Assembly: GCA_021234155.1 (NCBI GenBank)
Contig: JAJEKV010000033.1
Location: 2,771,454 to 2,835,453, forward strand
From: Isoetes taiwanensis
Lineage: Eukaryota > Streptophyta > Lycopodiopsida > Isoetales > Isoetaceae
Direction of reading: 5' to 3'
Length of the DNA: 64,000 bases
Of this stretch, positions 55,901 through 64,000 are shown piece by piece. Position numbers and translations under genes: made by a program. The first letter of the stretch is position 1. Each line of letters starts with the position of its first letter. The notes beneath the pieces were generated by a model that worked only from the letters and a program-made list of their open reading frames with translations, searched no databases and had not been told where the DNA came from.

Positions 55901-58900
55901 TTGGATTCAGCATGATCTGATATAATGCACTAAAGTGGGTAATCTCTATTGTGGAGGCACCTACTGTGCAAAGATCCCATCTAGGCGTGGAGGTGTGGCG
56001 TGTCCCAATCTCAAGCTGATGGGACTCTAAACTATCCCATAATTGATCACATTTTATGCGGCAAATGGATCTCTAGTAGACTGGTTCAAAGACATTCAGA
56101 AACATCAAGGCAGGCCCCATTTAACTGCAAGTCTCATAGGTTTTCTAGATGCACTGCTAAATATATCTTGTTTTAGAATGACGTTCACCTCACCTCCTCT
56201 TTTATGATTGGACGGTTGGGAGGATCAGAAGCATTGAGACAACGTATTCAGCCCTTGCATACCAGCAAACTGATTTTCCTTAGTAAGAAAAATCTTAAAT
56301 CAGGCAAATATGCAGAGACTATGCAGCCTGAGCTTCAACGGAATAGCAAGCTGCTCACCCTGTTCCAATCTCAAGCTGATGAGAGGCGACTCTAAACTGA
56401 ACCCATAATGGATTATGTCGCAAATGGATTTCCGGTTCAAAGGCATGCAGAAACATTTTTTTGATTAAACCCCACCTTAATCGCAAGTCCCATAGGTTTC
56501 CTAGATGTTGCTGCAATATGTCTTGTTTTAGAAGGATTGAAACAAGTTATTCAGCCCTTGCATACCAGCGAACTGCCTTTCCTTAGCAAAAAGTATTTTA
56601 GAAATAAGGGCTGATAACATTGCAGAGGCTATGCAGCCTGAGCTTCAACAACGACATGCTTCGAACCCAAGACTTTGGGACCAGTGATTAAAGAACATGG
56701 CACGTACTTGGCATTATAAGTGATTATACAGAAAGTACAGATTCTAATTACCTTCAGAAGAGTAACCACTCTTTCCAAGGACATTCTTTGCCAGAGCATG
56801 AACAAGGTAGCAAACACCTGTGGGACAGGAAAAGATGAGCAACACTTTTTGAGCATTAGGATTAGGGACGTAGAGAATGAGCAACACTTTTTGATTGCAG
56901 GTCCAGCTTACAAAACCATTAGAAGACAACATGATATCAAGCAGAACACTTAACTAATGTTTATATGTTTTTACAGATGCCTTCAACAAAATTAGCATCT
57001 TTAATAGAAATTTGTGGCAAGCAAGAAACGCTCATTTGAGTCATAACCTAGGCACTGAATGTGGCCATATAAGTCTTTTTGTAACTCTTTCTATCTCCTA
57101 GACCGCAAGGTCTTTATGGCTTTGGTTTACCCGCAGAGATTCAGCGAGTGTGATCTTTCCAATTGAAGATTTACAAAGCATAAGAGAGAAAGATGAAGAA
57201 GACAGGGTAATTTGTTCTTCCCACACAATGAAGACATCCAAATGGAAAGAAAGAAAGAAAGAAAGATTATATTAACGTCTACGAGAGGCCGTTTGGGTCT
57301 ATGAGACCAAATATACATCAATCATGCCCAGCTAGGGACGCATTTGCAGCCACCTAGAGATATTGCTTAAAAAAAGAAAAAGAAAACTAAAACAATGAAA
57401 TTAAGAACTTTTGTCTTCTTGGCCACGGGCTCAAAGTATAAAGTGATGCCAGACTTGTTTGCTCTTTTGAAGGCCTGCTTATGTTTTTCCTTTACTGGCC
57501 GCTTTCTTCTTCTAGACACTTTCATGGTTACTCCTTTTGAGATTGGATGAGATGGTCCGGAAAGAGAACCTGACTTCCGTTTGTTATCGTTATCACCTCC
57601 AATGAGAAAGAGAGTGATCAGCCTTTGTGTAGGATCATTTTCATGTCCCACTCTTCCCCCAGCTTGCTCCTTCAATAGCTTTCTTCTATGCACAGTCATT
57701 TAGTGAAGGAAAAGAGCTATACATTTCTGGTTCTCATTAGGCAATCAGCTTGGAGAGGGAGGTAGGTTCCCGAAATAGGCAATGGAATCTGCCCCGTATT
57801 TCATAATAGACTGGGCATGTGAAGATGAAATGTTCCTCAGACTCAATTACATTCAAGTGACACAATCTGCAGATCCTCTTCGGGCGCTCCACCTTGGGAC
57901 TAGCACGACCAGCTTCAATCTCAAGCTGATGAGATGAGACCCTGAGCTGACCAATAGCATGTCTCACTTTATGTGCAAGGTGAATATTCAAATATCCTGG
58001 TCACTCGATGAAACCATCTTCATTGAACTCAAGGAAGTGATCTTTGTAAAATTGCATCTTGGTAGGAAGATCACTTGGAGTTAACCATGTCTTTGATATG
58101 TATAAAATTTCCAGATCGTGCCGCATGAGCTGGTTCTTATCTTTTTCAAGTCTCTTTTTTGCTCTAGGTTTTACCGCAGTATTAGCTGCAGGCATATTAT
58201 GTTGAAAGGGAGGCAGGTTTCCCAAGCCAAATCCTAAAGAGGCAGCCCATTGCGATGCCTTTGCGTACCAACATTCCTGCACTCCCTTTTCAGCCAAATC
58301 TTTTGAACTCTTGAGAGCAATCCATGGAAGCCTGCATTAGCCCTGCTGCGAGGACCCGAGTTGGTGCACTTTGTGCAAAACGGAGACTAACTGGTGCGTC
58401 CAGTTGCAGCGAAGTGGCTGAAAATTCTGCCAATATGATTGGATGCGGCACAGATGCTTTGCTCATAATCATTTTGGACAGAAAATAGATTTGCAGTCTT
58501 TCTATATGACCCCATTCTTTGGCTGTCAAGTCCATCCCCCACATCAAGTTGAAAGGTGTTCAACTTGATGGAGATGTCCCATTTGCTATCCTGGGCATTC
58601 TGAAATAAGCTTTATTATCACCGTCTTGGCCCCACAAGTCTGTCCCAAAGGCCAACTTGATGGAGGTGTCCCATTTGCCATCCTGATTGATCTGAAATAA
58701 GCCTTAATATCATTGTTTTGGCCCCCCTTTTTTTCATAAAGAACTATTTATATTTTTGTGCTATTGATCATTTTATTTTTCAGCATTTTTAGTAATTCTC
58801 CACCAAGGTCTGAAGTCTCTTGAACATTTTATGTATATGTATTGTTTCTTACTACAGGCAGTAAATTGTCTAGGCCAGAGTAAGTACAGCAAAGCAGCAG

Positions 58901-61900
58901 TATTTGTTACATCGCCATCAGTCCCAGCTGCACCGCTACCACCCGAACCAGTGACTTGTTCGGCAACTTCAATCACTATCAAGTGGAAGGTAAAACCTTT
59001 CTTAGTCTTCGTCATTTTGGTCTTGCTTTGACTAATACTGCGGCAGTTCATTTGCATAGGCAGGAACCAAGATGCTTTGGCTCGCCAGTTGTTTCTTATA
59101 CGCTTGAAATGGACGATGGTAAAATCTCTAGCTTCTGGAGCTCAACCAATGATATGACCAGCTATCTAATTTAGGAACCCAATGTAAGCTAACCCGTGTA
59201 AACAAGATGTAGAATTGAATTTTTACCATATAAGAGAATGGTAAGGATTTAACCAAATGTTTGAGGTTTAAAGCTGTTCAAATCATGTTCCGTAAGTTGA
59301 ATCATCTGCTGCTCACCAGTTTCAAATTAGGAGCTGCTAAGTTTTACTGGAATGTTGGGATCTTATTGGTCTAATAGATCCAGGCGAGATGTTACGACAA
59401 TTTTTCTTAAAGCAGCAAAGTTTTGGATGCCCTGGGAAAAGAGGACATCAGGACTACATCATTTTGGTAAAGGAAAACCGGGCTACATTCTTGTTCAAGC
59501 ACGCAGCCTTCCTCCCAAGTTTGAATGGTCTCCAATTCATCAATGTAAAGGCCAAATACTGTAGGCGATAGGAGATCCATGTTTAAGGTCAATGGCGCGC
59601 TTCACTTCCTCATACCATTGCCCATCAGTTCGCATGTTCTCATAAACGGCCAACACGATCAAGATGATCGATCCCGAAGTCTCTGTGTAGGCCTTGATTG
59701 GGCCTCTTTTTGGGAATCCTGCCCCTGCTGCTCTCCTAGCTAGTAGCTTGCCACTGCAAGGGAGCCCAGGAGAGTCTTCATCCCATTCTTCCTGGTTCAG
59801 TGAAGTGACTTCGTCACTCTCATGTACCCATCGTTCACCCCGTTGGGCATTATGGGAGGGCCTACACTTGAGCTTTTGGAGCCACCTCTATTGACCGTAT
59901 CAAAAGCTTTTAAAAGTCACAAAGCAACAAGTTACTTTACTCTTGATAATTGCCTTATAATGTAGATATCATCGATGTGAAGACAGCTGCCACTTAGTCC
60001 TAAGAGTGTCCTCAGCAAAGAAACCGAGCAAAGTCACTGAAGATAATTTCTAGTGCAGTTCTATATAACTTTCCCATGAGTTGTTAACCAATAGTTAATG
60101 GGATTCATAGGATCTCCCGATTGTGAATTGCTTTCATATATCATGAAAAACTAACAGATGGAGCTTATTGAACACGTCTGTGATAATTGGCATGCATAAT
60201 CATTTCAGCTTGGGATCTTCTTATTTGTTCTTTTTCTATGTTCAATTATTCTATGGCTCTTCCAATAAGTACAATGGAGAAGAAAAAGGACGCTTTAGGC
60301 TGAGATAAATATCCTTTTGCTCGATTTGCTGAATTTTAACCTCGCAACGAGATGTTGTAATAAGCTGCCCACAGTTGGAGATTTTTAAGTGTTGGGGGTT
60401 TTGGGGATTCCTGGAAATGGTCTTTACGCAGGTTTTGAAGTAGACTTAACATCTTAGCTTTGTTCAAAGGACTTGTAACATTAGATTGCACCTTTTGACA
60501 CTACAGGGAGTCGAGGCTCATACAATGTTATTTATACCGGAGAAAATTTAAGGTATGCACTACAATACGGGAGAAACCTTTTTTATGTGACATCAGTAAT
60601 TAATATACTCTCCTATTCGTTTTGTCTCTATTGGGTTGACAGCCATACAGTTTCCCAGTTGAGAAGTGGCTGCACCTACCTTTTTAGAGTGCTTGCCTGT
60701 AATGGTATTGGGAAAAGTGCGTTCAGTTTGCCTGCAGAGTTAGCAACATCTCATTTGCCACCCAAGCCTCCCCATTCTTTTATCATAAGTGGTCGTGGGC
60801 AAACCAATTGTACTATTAGCTGGGAGGCACCAGAAGATAATGGTGGATATCCAATCATTGGGTGAGTTGGAACTGTTTGTGGTTTGGTTATTAGCTGCTC
60901 TATATTGCATTTTCCTTAACAATTTTCTTTACGAATAGGTATGAACTAGAATACAAAAAAAGCTTGGAATCATCATGGACTTTGGCATATGATGGACCAT
61001 GCAGCATGCACAATATATCAGGTCTTGTGCCTGGTAAGTTTGATCCGTTTTTTTTTGACAAGTTTACCTGAATAATGACATCATGTTTGAAAGAAAAGTA
61101 ACCTTGATACTTAATGTAGGAAACTTAAGCAGTTTATGAGATGATATGCATAGATATATGAGTACAAATGGGAGAGCTTAGCGTTACAAAATTGTTTTTG
61201 ATAAAATCAATTAATTTCCCACCCTTCTTCCTTTCCTCCGTGCTTTCTCTATAAGTTGCTTATGCGAAATATATTTTAACGATGTCAGTCTTTTGACATA
61301 TGAAAGAAGGATCAATACATGGTTATTGTAGATTAGTCTTTGAAGAACTTAGAAACATGTGCTCATCTTTTCCTGTCCCACAGGTGTTTGCTACCTTGTT
61401 CATGCTCTGGCAAAGAATGTCCTTGGAAAGAGTGGTTACTCTTCTGAAGGTAATTAGAATCTGTACTTTCTGTATAATCATTTATAATGCCAAGTACGTG
61501 CCATGTTCTTTAATCACTGGTCCCAAAGTCTTGGGTTCGAAGCATGTCGTTGTTGAAGCTCAGGCTGCATAGCCTCTGCAATGTTATCTGTCCTTATTTC
61601 TAAAATACTTTTTGCTAAGGAAAGGCAGTTCGCTGGTATGCAAGGGCTGAATAACTTGTTTCAATCCTTCTAAAACAAGGCATATTGCAGCAACATCTAG
61701 GAAACCTATGGGACTTGCGATTAAGGTGGGGTTTAATCAAAAAAATGTTTCTGCATGCCTTTGAACCGGAAATCCATTTGCGACATAATCCATTATGGTT
61801 TCAGTTTAGAGTCGCCTCTCATCAGCTTGAGATTGGAACAGGGTGAGCAGCTTGCTATTCCGTTGAAGCTCAGGCTGCATAGTCTCTGCATATTTGCCTG

Positions 61901-62629
61901 ATTTAAGATTTTTCTTACTAAGGAAAATCAGTTTGCTGGTATGCAAGGGCTGAATACGTTGTCTCAATGCTTCTGATCCTCCCAAACTTGCAGTTAAATG
62001 GGGCCTGCCTTGATGTTTCTGAATGTCTTTGAACCAGTCTACTAGAGATCCATTTGCCGCATAAAATGTGATCAATTATGGGATAGTTTAGAGTCCCATC
62101 AGCTTGAGATTGGGACACGCCACACCTCCACGCCTAGATGGGATCTTTGCACAGTAGGTGCCTTCCACAATAGAGATTACCCACTTTAGCGCATTATATC
62201 ATATCATGCTGAATCCAAATGGGTGGGCAGGGCACATAACTGGCATAATCATTGTATGCAGTGGATTTATCTTAATCTTCGAAGCAAGTTGACTGTCCAG
62301 GAAAAGATGCATATAATAAAATTTGGATTTAACAGGAGTTAAGGGTTGAGAAAAGCGCACACATAGTTAGTTATAAAAAATGTTTATTGTGCACAGGTTT
62401 ATTTTTGGTCATATAAGTGGGGCTATTTCAATTTGTAAGAGGTACACTTCTTACACAAGTTTTGCGCTGATTGGGGCACACTTTTGCAGCTTCGTTTCGT
62501 ACTTTAGCTGGCCCTCCTGGAACTCCATCTTGCCCGACGTGCACTGATTGTCAGACAACTGCGCTTACCATCAGTTGGCATCCTCCTGCACATGATGGGG
62601 GTTCTTCCATTCTTGAATATCGGTTAGAG
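49537..62629 (+). CDS. Multi-FN3-domain protein gene, exons 1-11 (3' end outside window)
   Basis: Exons: 49537-49974, 50040-50216, 50861-50971, 51042-51127, 58858-58989, 59064-59118, 60507-60552, 60643-60861, 60939-61033, 61384-61449, 62490-62629. All have GT..AG introns and the phases join correctly. About 522 residues are encoded so far, holding roughly five FN3 domains: FILEW..IENLKPGMGYLFRLR; VRWSPPDISGG..LVPGTEYLFRVA; ITIKWKEPRCFGSPVVSYTLEMDDG..GCTYLFRVLACN; ISWEAPEDNGGYPIIGYELEY..GVCYLVHALAKN; and ISWHPPAHDGGSSILEYRLE. No signal peptide or membrane segment is seen. FN3 domains bind proteins or other ligands. The general plan resembles FNDC3-type proteins; I do not assert orthology. A one-base loss in exon 4 breaks this copy (see findings). 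Intron 4 is 7.7 kb and full of LINE sequence and inverted exons. Confidence 0.75.
50040..50216 (+). CDS. FN3 gene exon 2 (copy B)
   Basis: 59 codons, phase 0 at both ends, acceptor TTTTCCAG and donor GTAAAC. IENLKPGMGYLFRLR is the conserved F-strand/LxP..Y.FRVR part of FN3 domain 1; the exon ends in the start of domain 2. Copy A: 26007-26183, identical in sense. Confidence 0.8.
50861..50971 (+). CDS. FN3 gene exon 3 (copy B)
   Basis: 37 codons, phase 0. VRWSPPDISGGMLVSTYLME is the B-C strand block with the invariant Trp of FN3 domain 2. Acceptor TTTCAG, donor GTAAAA. Copy A: 26831-26941. Confidence 0.8.
51042..51127 (+). CDS. FN3 gene exon 4 (copy B), with 1-base deletion
   Basis: Copy A has 87 bp (29 codons, EFVQVYEGRETSLKVTRL then VPGTEYLFRVA). 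Copy B has 86 bp because GGG at 27037-27039 is GG at 51067-51068, giving a stop within 15 bp. Splice sites are intact and the next exon (58858) continues the domain in phase with the copy A version. Confidence 0.75.
51487..52622. mobile_element. LINE-4 relics (copy B)
   Basis: Three pieces as in copy A: plus-strand zinc-knuckle relic 51487-51595 (EEHFIFTCPAYY), minus-strand 3' end 51776-51875 with (GAAA)n, and plus-strand C-terminal relic 52030-52622. All lie in intron 4 of the FN3 gene. Confidence 0.6.
52713..55240 (-). mobile_element. LINE-4, longest copy
   Basis: Minus strand. From 5': connector NTWYDEECKNLHKQL (about 55230), RT fingers region (54677-55012), CCFVDFRKAFDTVPRNRLF (54363-54602), a YAED box in LLYAEDVVLISS (54191-54376), HYTYLGMQFKGP (53729-54145), and a C-terminal domain open for 317 codons (52864-53817) with ICRLCHLNVITSEEHFIF and a very basic end. 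It ends in a (TTTC)n tail at 52713-52738, not poly(A). Endonuclease and ORF1 are absent. A gap of about 84 bp in the RT (near 54733) relative to 63380-63464 removes the SFPKAWTINIIKPIFKAGDP block. Confidence 0.85.
55241..55494. repeat. Short tandem duplication between exon 11 and LINE-4 (left arm)
   Basis: ATTAAAGCATACAATTTA...GGATCAGAAAGAGAACGGTG occurs twice (about 55257-55305 and 55332-55378). The mirror copy is at about 62750-62870 in the right arm. Confidence 0.7.
55495..55634 (-). pseudogene. Inverted copy of FN3 exon 11
   Basis: Same 140 bp as 62490-62629 on the opposite strand, open and with intact splice sites. Small changes give LGTPSCPTCTDCQATALTIN in place of PGTPSCPTCTDCQTTALTIS and EYQLE in place of EYRLE. 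Confidence 0.85.
56006..56640. repeat. ~310-bp intron tandem repeat (left arm)
   Basis: ATGCAGCCTGAGCTTCAAC occurs at 56321 and 56631 (period 310), with a third partial unit sharing CCAATCTCAAGCTGATG near 56006 and 56366. Mirror of the repeat at 61552-62115. Confidence 0.75.
56752..56817 (-). pseudogene. Inverted copy of FN3 exon 10
   Basis: Same 66 bp as 61384-61449 on the opposite strand, keeping both splice sites and the reading frame (VCYLVHALAKNVLGKSGYSS). It lies in intron 4 of the sense gene. Confidence 0.85.
57245..58547 (-). mobile_element. LINE-4, 5'-truncated copy in FN3 intron
   Basis: Minus strand. (TTTC)n tail at 57245-57268, basic C-terminus 57367-57699, zinc-knuckle part 57737-57991 (ICRLCHLNVIESEEHFIFTC), upstream part 58001-58297, and 5' end at MWGMDLTAKEWGHIERLQIY (58290-58547). 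It contains QIYFLSKMIMSKASVPHPII, which the 52713-55240 copy has lost. Two frame breaks. Very similar to the longest copy, so a fairly recent insertion. Confidence 0.85.
58557..58727. repeat. ~94-bp tandem duplication upstream of exon 5
   Basis: CAACTTGATGGAGATGTCCC...ATTCTGAAATAAGC is repeated once, the units starting near 58560 and 58654, with several mismatches. It lies in the intron before exon 5. Confidence 0.65.
58858..58989 (+). CDS. FN3 gene exon 5
   Basis: 44 codons, phase 0. AVNCLGQSKYSKAAVFVTSP completes FN3 domain 2 (N..G.S..S motif of the last strand). PPEPVTCSATSITIKWK opens domain 3 with its conserved Trp. Acceptor ACTACAG, donor GTAAAA. Confidence 0.8.
59064..59118 (+). CDS. 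FN3 gene exon 6
   Basis: 55 bp, ends in phase 1. EPRCFGSPVVSYTLEMDDG is the C-C' strand part of FN3 domain 3. Acceptor CATAGGCAG, donor GTAAAA. Confidence 0.75.
59340..60300 (-). mobile_element. LINE RT relic in FN3 intron 6
   Basis: Minus-strand pieces: LSPTVFGLYIDELE (59407-59592) matches the GCPLSPTLFGLYIDELE block, VTCCFVTFKSFDTV near 59900 matches CCFVDFRKAFDTVP, and SGDPMNPINYW near 60110 matches AGDPMNPNNYC of LINE-4. A degraded LINE-4 relative. Confidence 0.65.
60507..60552 (+). CDS. FN3 gene exon 7
   Basis: 46-bp micro-exon, phase 1 in and phase 2 out, encoding GSRGSYNVIYTGENL. Acceptor CACTACAG, donor GTATGC. It fits between exons 6 and 8 in frame and supplies the E strand of FN3 domain 3 (V.Y.G....). 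Confidence 0.7.
60643..60861 (+). CDS. FN3 gene exon 8
   Basis: 219 bp. QLRSGCTYLFRVLACNGIGK ends FN3 domain 3 and CTISWEAPEDNGGYPIIG begins domain 4. Acceptor GTTGACAG, donor GTGAGT. The longest clean exon of this part. Confidence 0.85.
60939..61033 (+). CDS. FN3 gene exon 9
   Basis: 95 bp, encoding YELEYKKSLESSWTLAYDG then CSMHNISGLVPG, the middle of FN3 domain 4. Acceptor GAATAG, donor GTAAGT. Confidence 0.8.
61384..61449 (+). CDS. FN3 gene exon 10
   Basis: 66 bp, phase 1 in and out. VCYLVHALAKNVLGKSGYSS is the last part of FN3 domain 4. Acceptor GTCCCACAG, donor GTAATT. An inverted copy lies at 56752-56817. Confidence 0.8.
61552..62115. repeat. ~310-bp intron tandem repeat (right arm)
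   Basis: GTTGAAGCTCAGGCTGCAT at 61552 and 61862 (period 310); CAGCTTGAGATTGG recurs near 61822 and 62100. It lies in intron 10 of the FN3 gene. Confidence 0.75.
62490..62629 (+). CDS. FN3 gene exon 11
   Basis: 140 bp, ends in phase 0. PGTPSCPTCTDCQTTALTIS then WHPPAHDGGSSILEYRLE opens FN3 domain 5. Acceptor CTTTTGCAG, donor GTAATT. An inverted copy lies at 55495-55634. The next exon is not in the window. Confidence 0.8.
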
Positions 62630-62889
62630 GTAATTTTCTACATAGGCTTTCATGCTGGTAAGGTAAGTTTTTTTGAAACAACAGCATTATTTGGCTCTTT
62701 CTGTACTGTACCCTTTATCTAAATGGTCTCTATGGGATTGTGAATACATCGTTCTCTTTCTGATCCTATGCGGGTAAATTGTATGCTTTAATTATCTTTC
62801 CATTTGCTAAGGAAAAGAGAATACACCATTCTCTTTCTGATCCTATGCCTAAATTGTATGCTTTAATTCTATATCCTTCCGTAAACGAC

Positions 62890-63753
62890 GTGCACAGATG
62901 CCTCAAAACACTTGGTATGATGAAGAATGCAAAAATCTTCACAAGCAGCTCCAGGAAGAGTTGGCAGCCTGCTCTTCTACAGCTATTGCGACTAAGAAAG
63001 CATACAAAAAGCTGATCTCATGAAAAAAAGAGCATATATAAAGCAGGTGAGGGAAGACATGCTTAAGATGCTGTACAGTAATAAATCTGCTAAATTTTCG
63101 CAGAAGCTTCATGCTCAGAAATTTGATTTGCCCCTTAAAGACCCAAAAGTGTGGACCACTTATGCTCGATGTGGGAAAAGCCGATTTGCTTGACATTGGA
63201 TTGCAGCCCCAGCCCCAATCCTCCTCTCTTTTCTCGACTTCCCTTATCCGAGAAGCTATAAGCAAATTGAACACTGGAAAAGCAAAAGATTGTGAGGATC
63301 TGCAGGCTGAATTTCTGATCCATGGAATGGACATTCTTGCGCCTATTGTGGCAGATTTATTCAATGAGATAATATGCTCAAGCTTTCCAAAAGCATGGAC
63401 CATTAATATCATCAAGCCAATTTTTAAGGCGGGAGACCCAATGAATCCAAACAACTACTGCCTTATAATGATTGGACATGTCATGGCAAGACTATATGGA
63501 TGTGCATTGGACTTGATTATCAGTGAACATGCGGAGATAATTTTTCCTTAGAGCCAGCTGCTCTATACGGAGCTTTGATGTGGGGAATGGACATGGCGGC
63601 CAAAGAATGGGGTCATATAGAAAGACTGCAAATCTATTTTCTGTCCAAAATGATCATGAGCAAAGCATCTGTGTCGCATCCAATCATATTGGCAGAATTT
63701 TCAACCACTCCGCTTCAACTGGACGCAGCATTCCAGTTAGTCTTCTTTTTGCA
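62890..63753 (+). mobile_element. LINE-4 copy in right inverted arm
   Basis: Plus strand. NTWYDEECKNLHKQLQEEL, then LREAISKLNTGKAKDCEDLQ-type RT N-terminal sequence open at 63111-63551, including SFPKAWTINIIKPIFKAGDP, which the left copy lacks. At 63551 it jumps to ALYGALMWGMDMAAKEWGHI, skipping about 735 bp that hold the YAED box. Continues to about 63753. Confidence 0.8.
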
Positions 63754-64000
63754 GTTAGCCTTCCAGTTATAATCTTTGAAGCCCCCCCCTTTTTTTTTTC
63801 GCAGCATGCATCTGTTTAAACCTGTTGCGAGCCAAATGGCATTCACCATCAAACAAAAGTTTGTCTTTTTGTGTGCATGGTGCTTTTGAGAAAACAGATT
63901 TAGCGGCATTTAGCAATGTGTGCTGCAGCGCTTGGCCTCTTATTGCCAAATCATTTGATGAAGGGCAACTTTGCATCATTTGCTCTACATTATGCTTTCG
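63754..64000. other. Right edge, no clear gene
   Basis: A C/T homopolymer run at 63782-63800 follows the LINE-4 piece. The remainder has no frame I recognise; it may be more intron of the FN3 gene. Confidence 0.35.

Larger units (their letters stand above)
53813..56841 (-). repeat. Inverted repeat, left arm
   Basis: Reverse complement of 61360-63753. Holds LINE-4 sequence, FN3 exon 11 (55495-55634), the ~310-bp intron repeats and FN3 exon 10 (56752-56817). Longer than the right arm because the right LINE has lost about 735 bp; the left lacks about 84 bp near 54733. The arm ends inside the intron sequence next to exon 10, at GATGAGCA. Confidence 0.9.
61360..63753 (+). repeat. Inverted repeat, right arm
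   Basis: Sense arm with FN3 exons 10 and 11 in their natural gene order, so probably the original. Separated from the left arm by about 4.5 kb that hold a LINE-4 copy and exons 5-9. High identity between arms suggests a recent event or gene conversion. Confidence 0.9.

Noticed and set aside
53254-64000. CRISPR-like or defence array from the many short repeats
   Set aside because: Repeats are tandem duplications and transposon parts without regular spacers, in a plant-type genome.

Overview
The window is plant nuclear DNA. It is mostly retrotransposon sequence, with one intron-rich host gene for a protein built of fibronectin type III (FN3) repeats. L1-type and a second class of LINE, a Ty3/gypsy chromovirus and a tRNA-derived SINE point to a land plant. 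A fern or other non-seed plant is my guess from the style of the elements and cannot be proved here. There is no bacterial-type gene organisation, no rRNA and no CRISPR array.

Layout. 1-1533: nothing recognised apart from one weak open frame. 1534-4640: an old, broken L1-type LINE on the minus strand. 4854-29223 and 29224-53253 are two head-to-tail copies (A and B) of one roughly 24.4 kb unit, joined at a 6-bp microhomology TGGAGA. Each unit holds, in order: a promoter-like block with heat-shock elements; a 5'-truncated L1-type LINE (LINE-1, with target-site duplication); a second-class LINE (LINE-2) interrupted by a Ty3/gypsy element whose LTRs carry a canonical heat-shock element and whose pol region is inverted; a shorter LINE-2 relative (LINE-3); a ~115-bp minisatellite; a SINE; the first four coding exons of the FN3 gene; and relics of a further LINE family (LINE-4) with (TTTC)n tails. 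Copy A alone carries a 322-bp terminal-inverted-repeat transposon; copy B has the empty site.

53254-64000: LINE-4, then an inverted copy of FN3 exons 10 and 11 with intron sequence, then FN3 exons 5-11 in sense order with more LINE-4 pieces in the introns. The inverted exons face the sense exons as two arms (53813-56841 and 61360-63753).

The FN3 gene is the only convincing host gene. Its eleven exons join in consistent phase with GT..AG borders and encode about 522 residues before the gene runs off the right edge. The tandem duplication doubled only exons 1-4, so copy A is a 5' gene fragment and copy B is the one that could join exons 5-11. Each copy has a different one-base homopolymer difference that breaks its frame.

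Differences between copies A and B are unevenly spread. They pile up at CAG/CTG trinucleotides inside retrotransposons, in either copy, while the host exons are nearly identical. This looks like base-calling error at CHG-methylated sites more than evolution, so many apparent frameshifts in the transposons may be technical. In contrast, in-frame TAG stops shared by both copies are real and older than the duplication.
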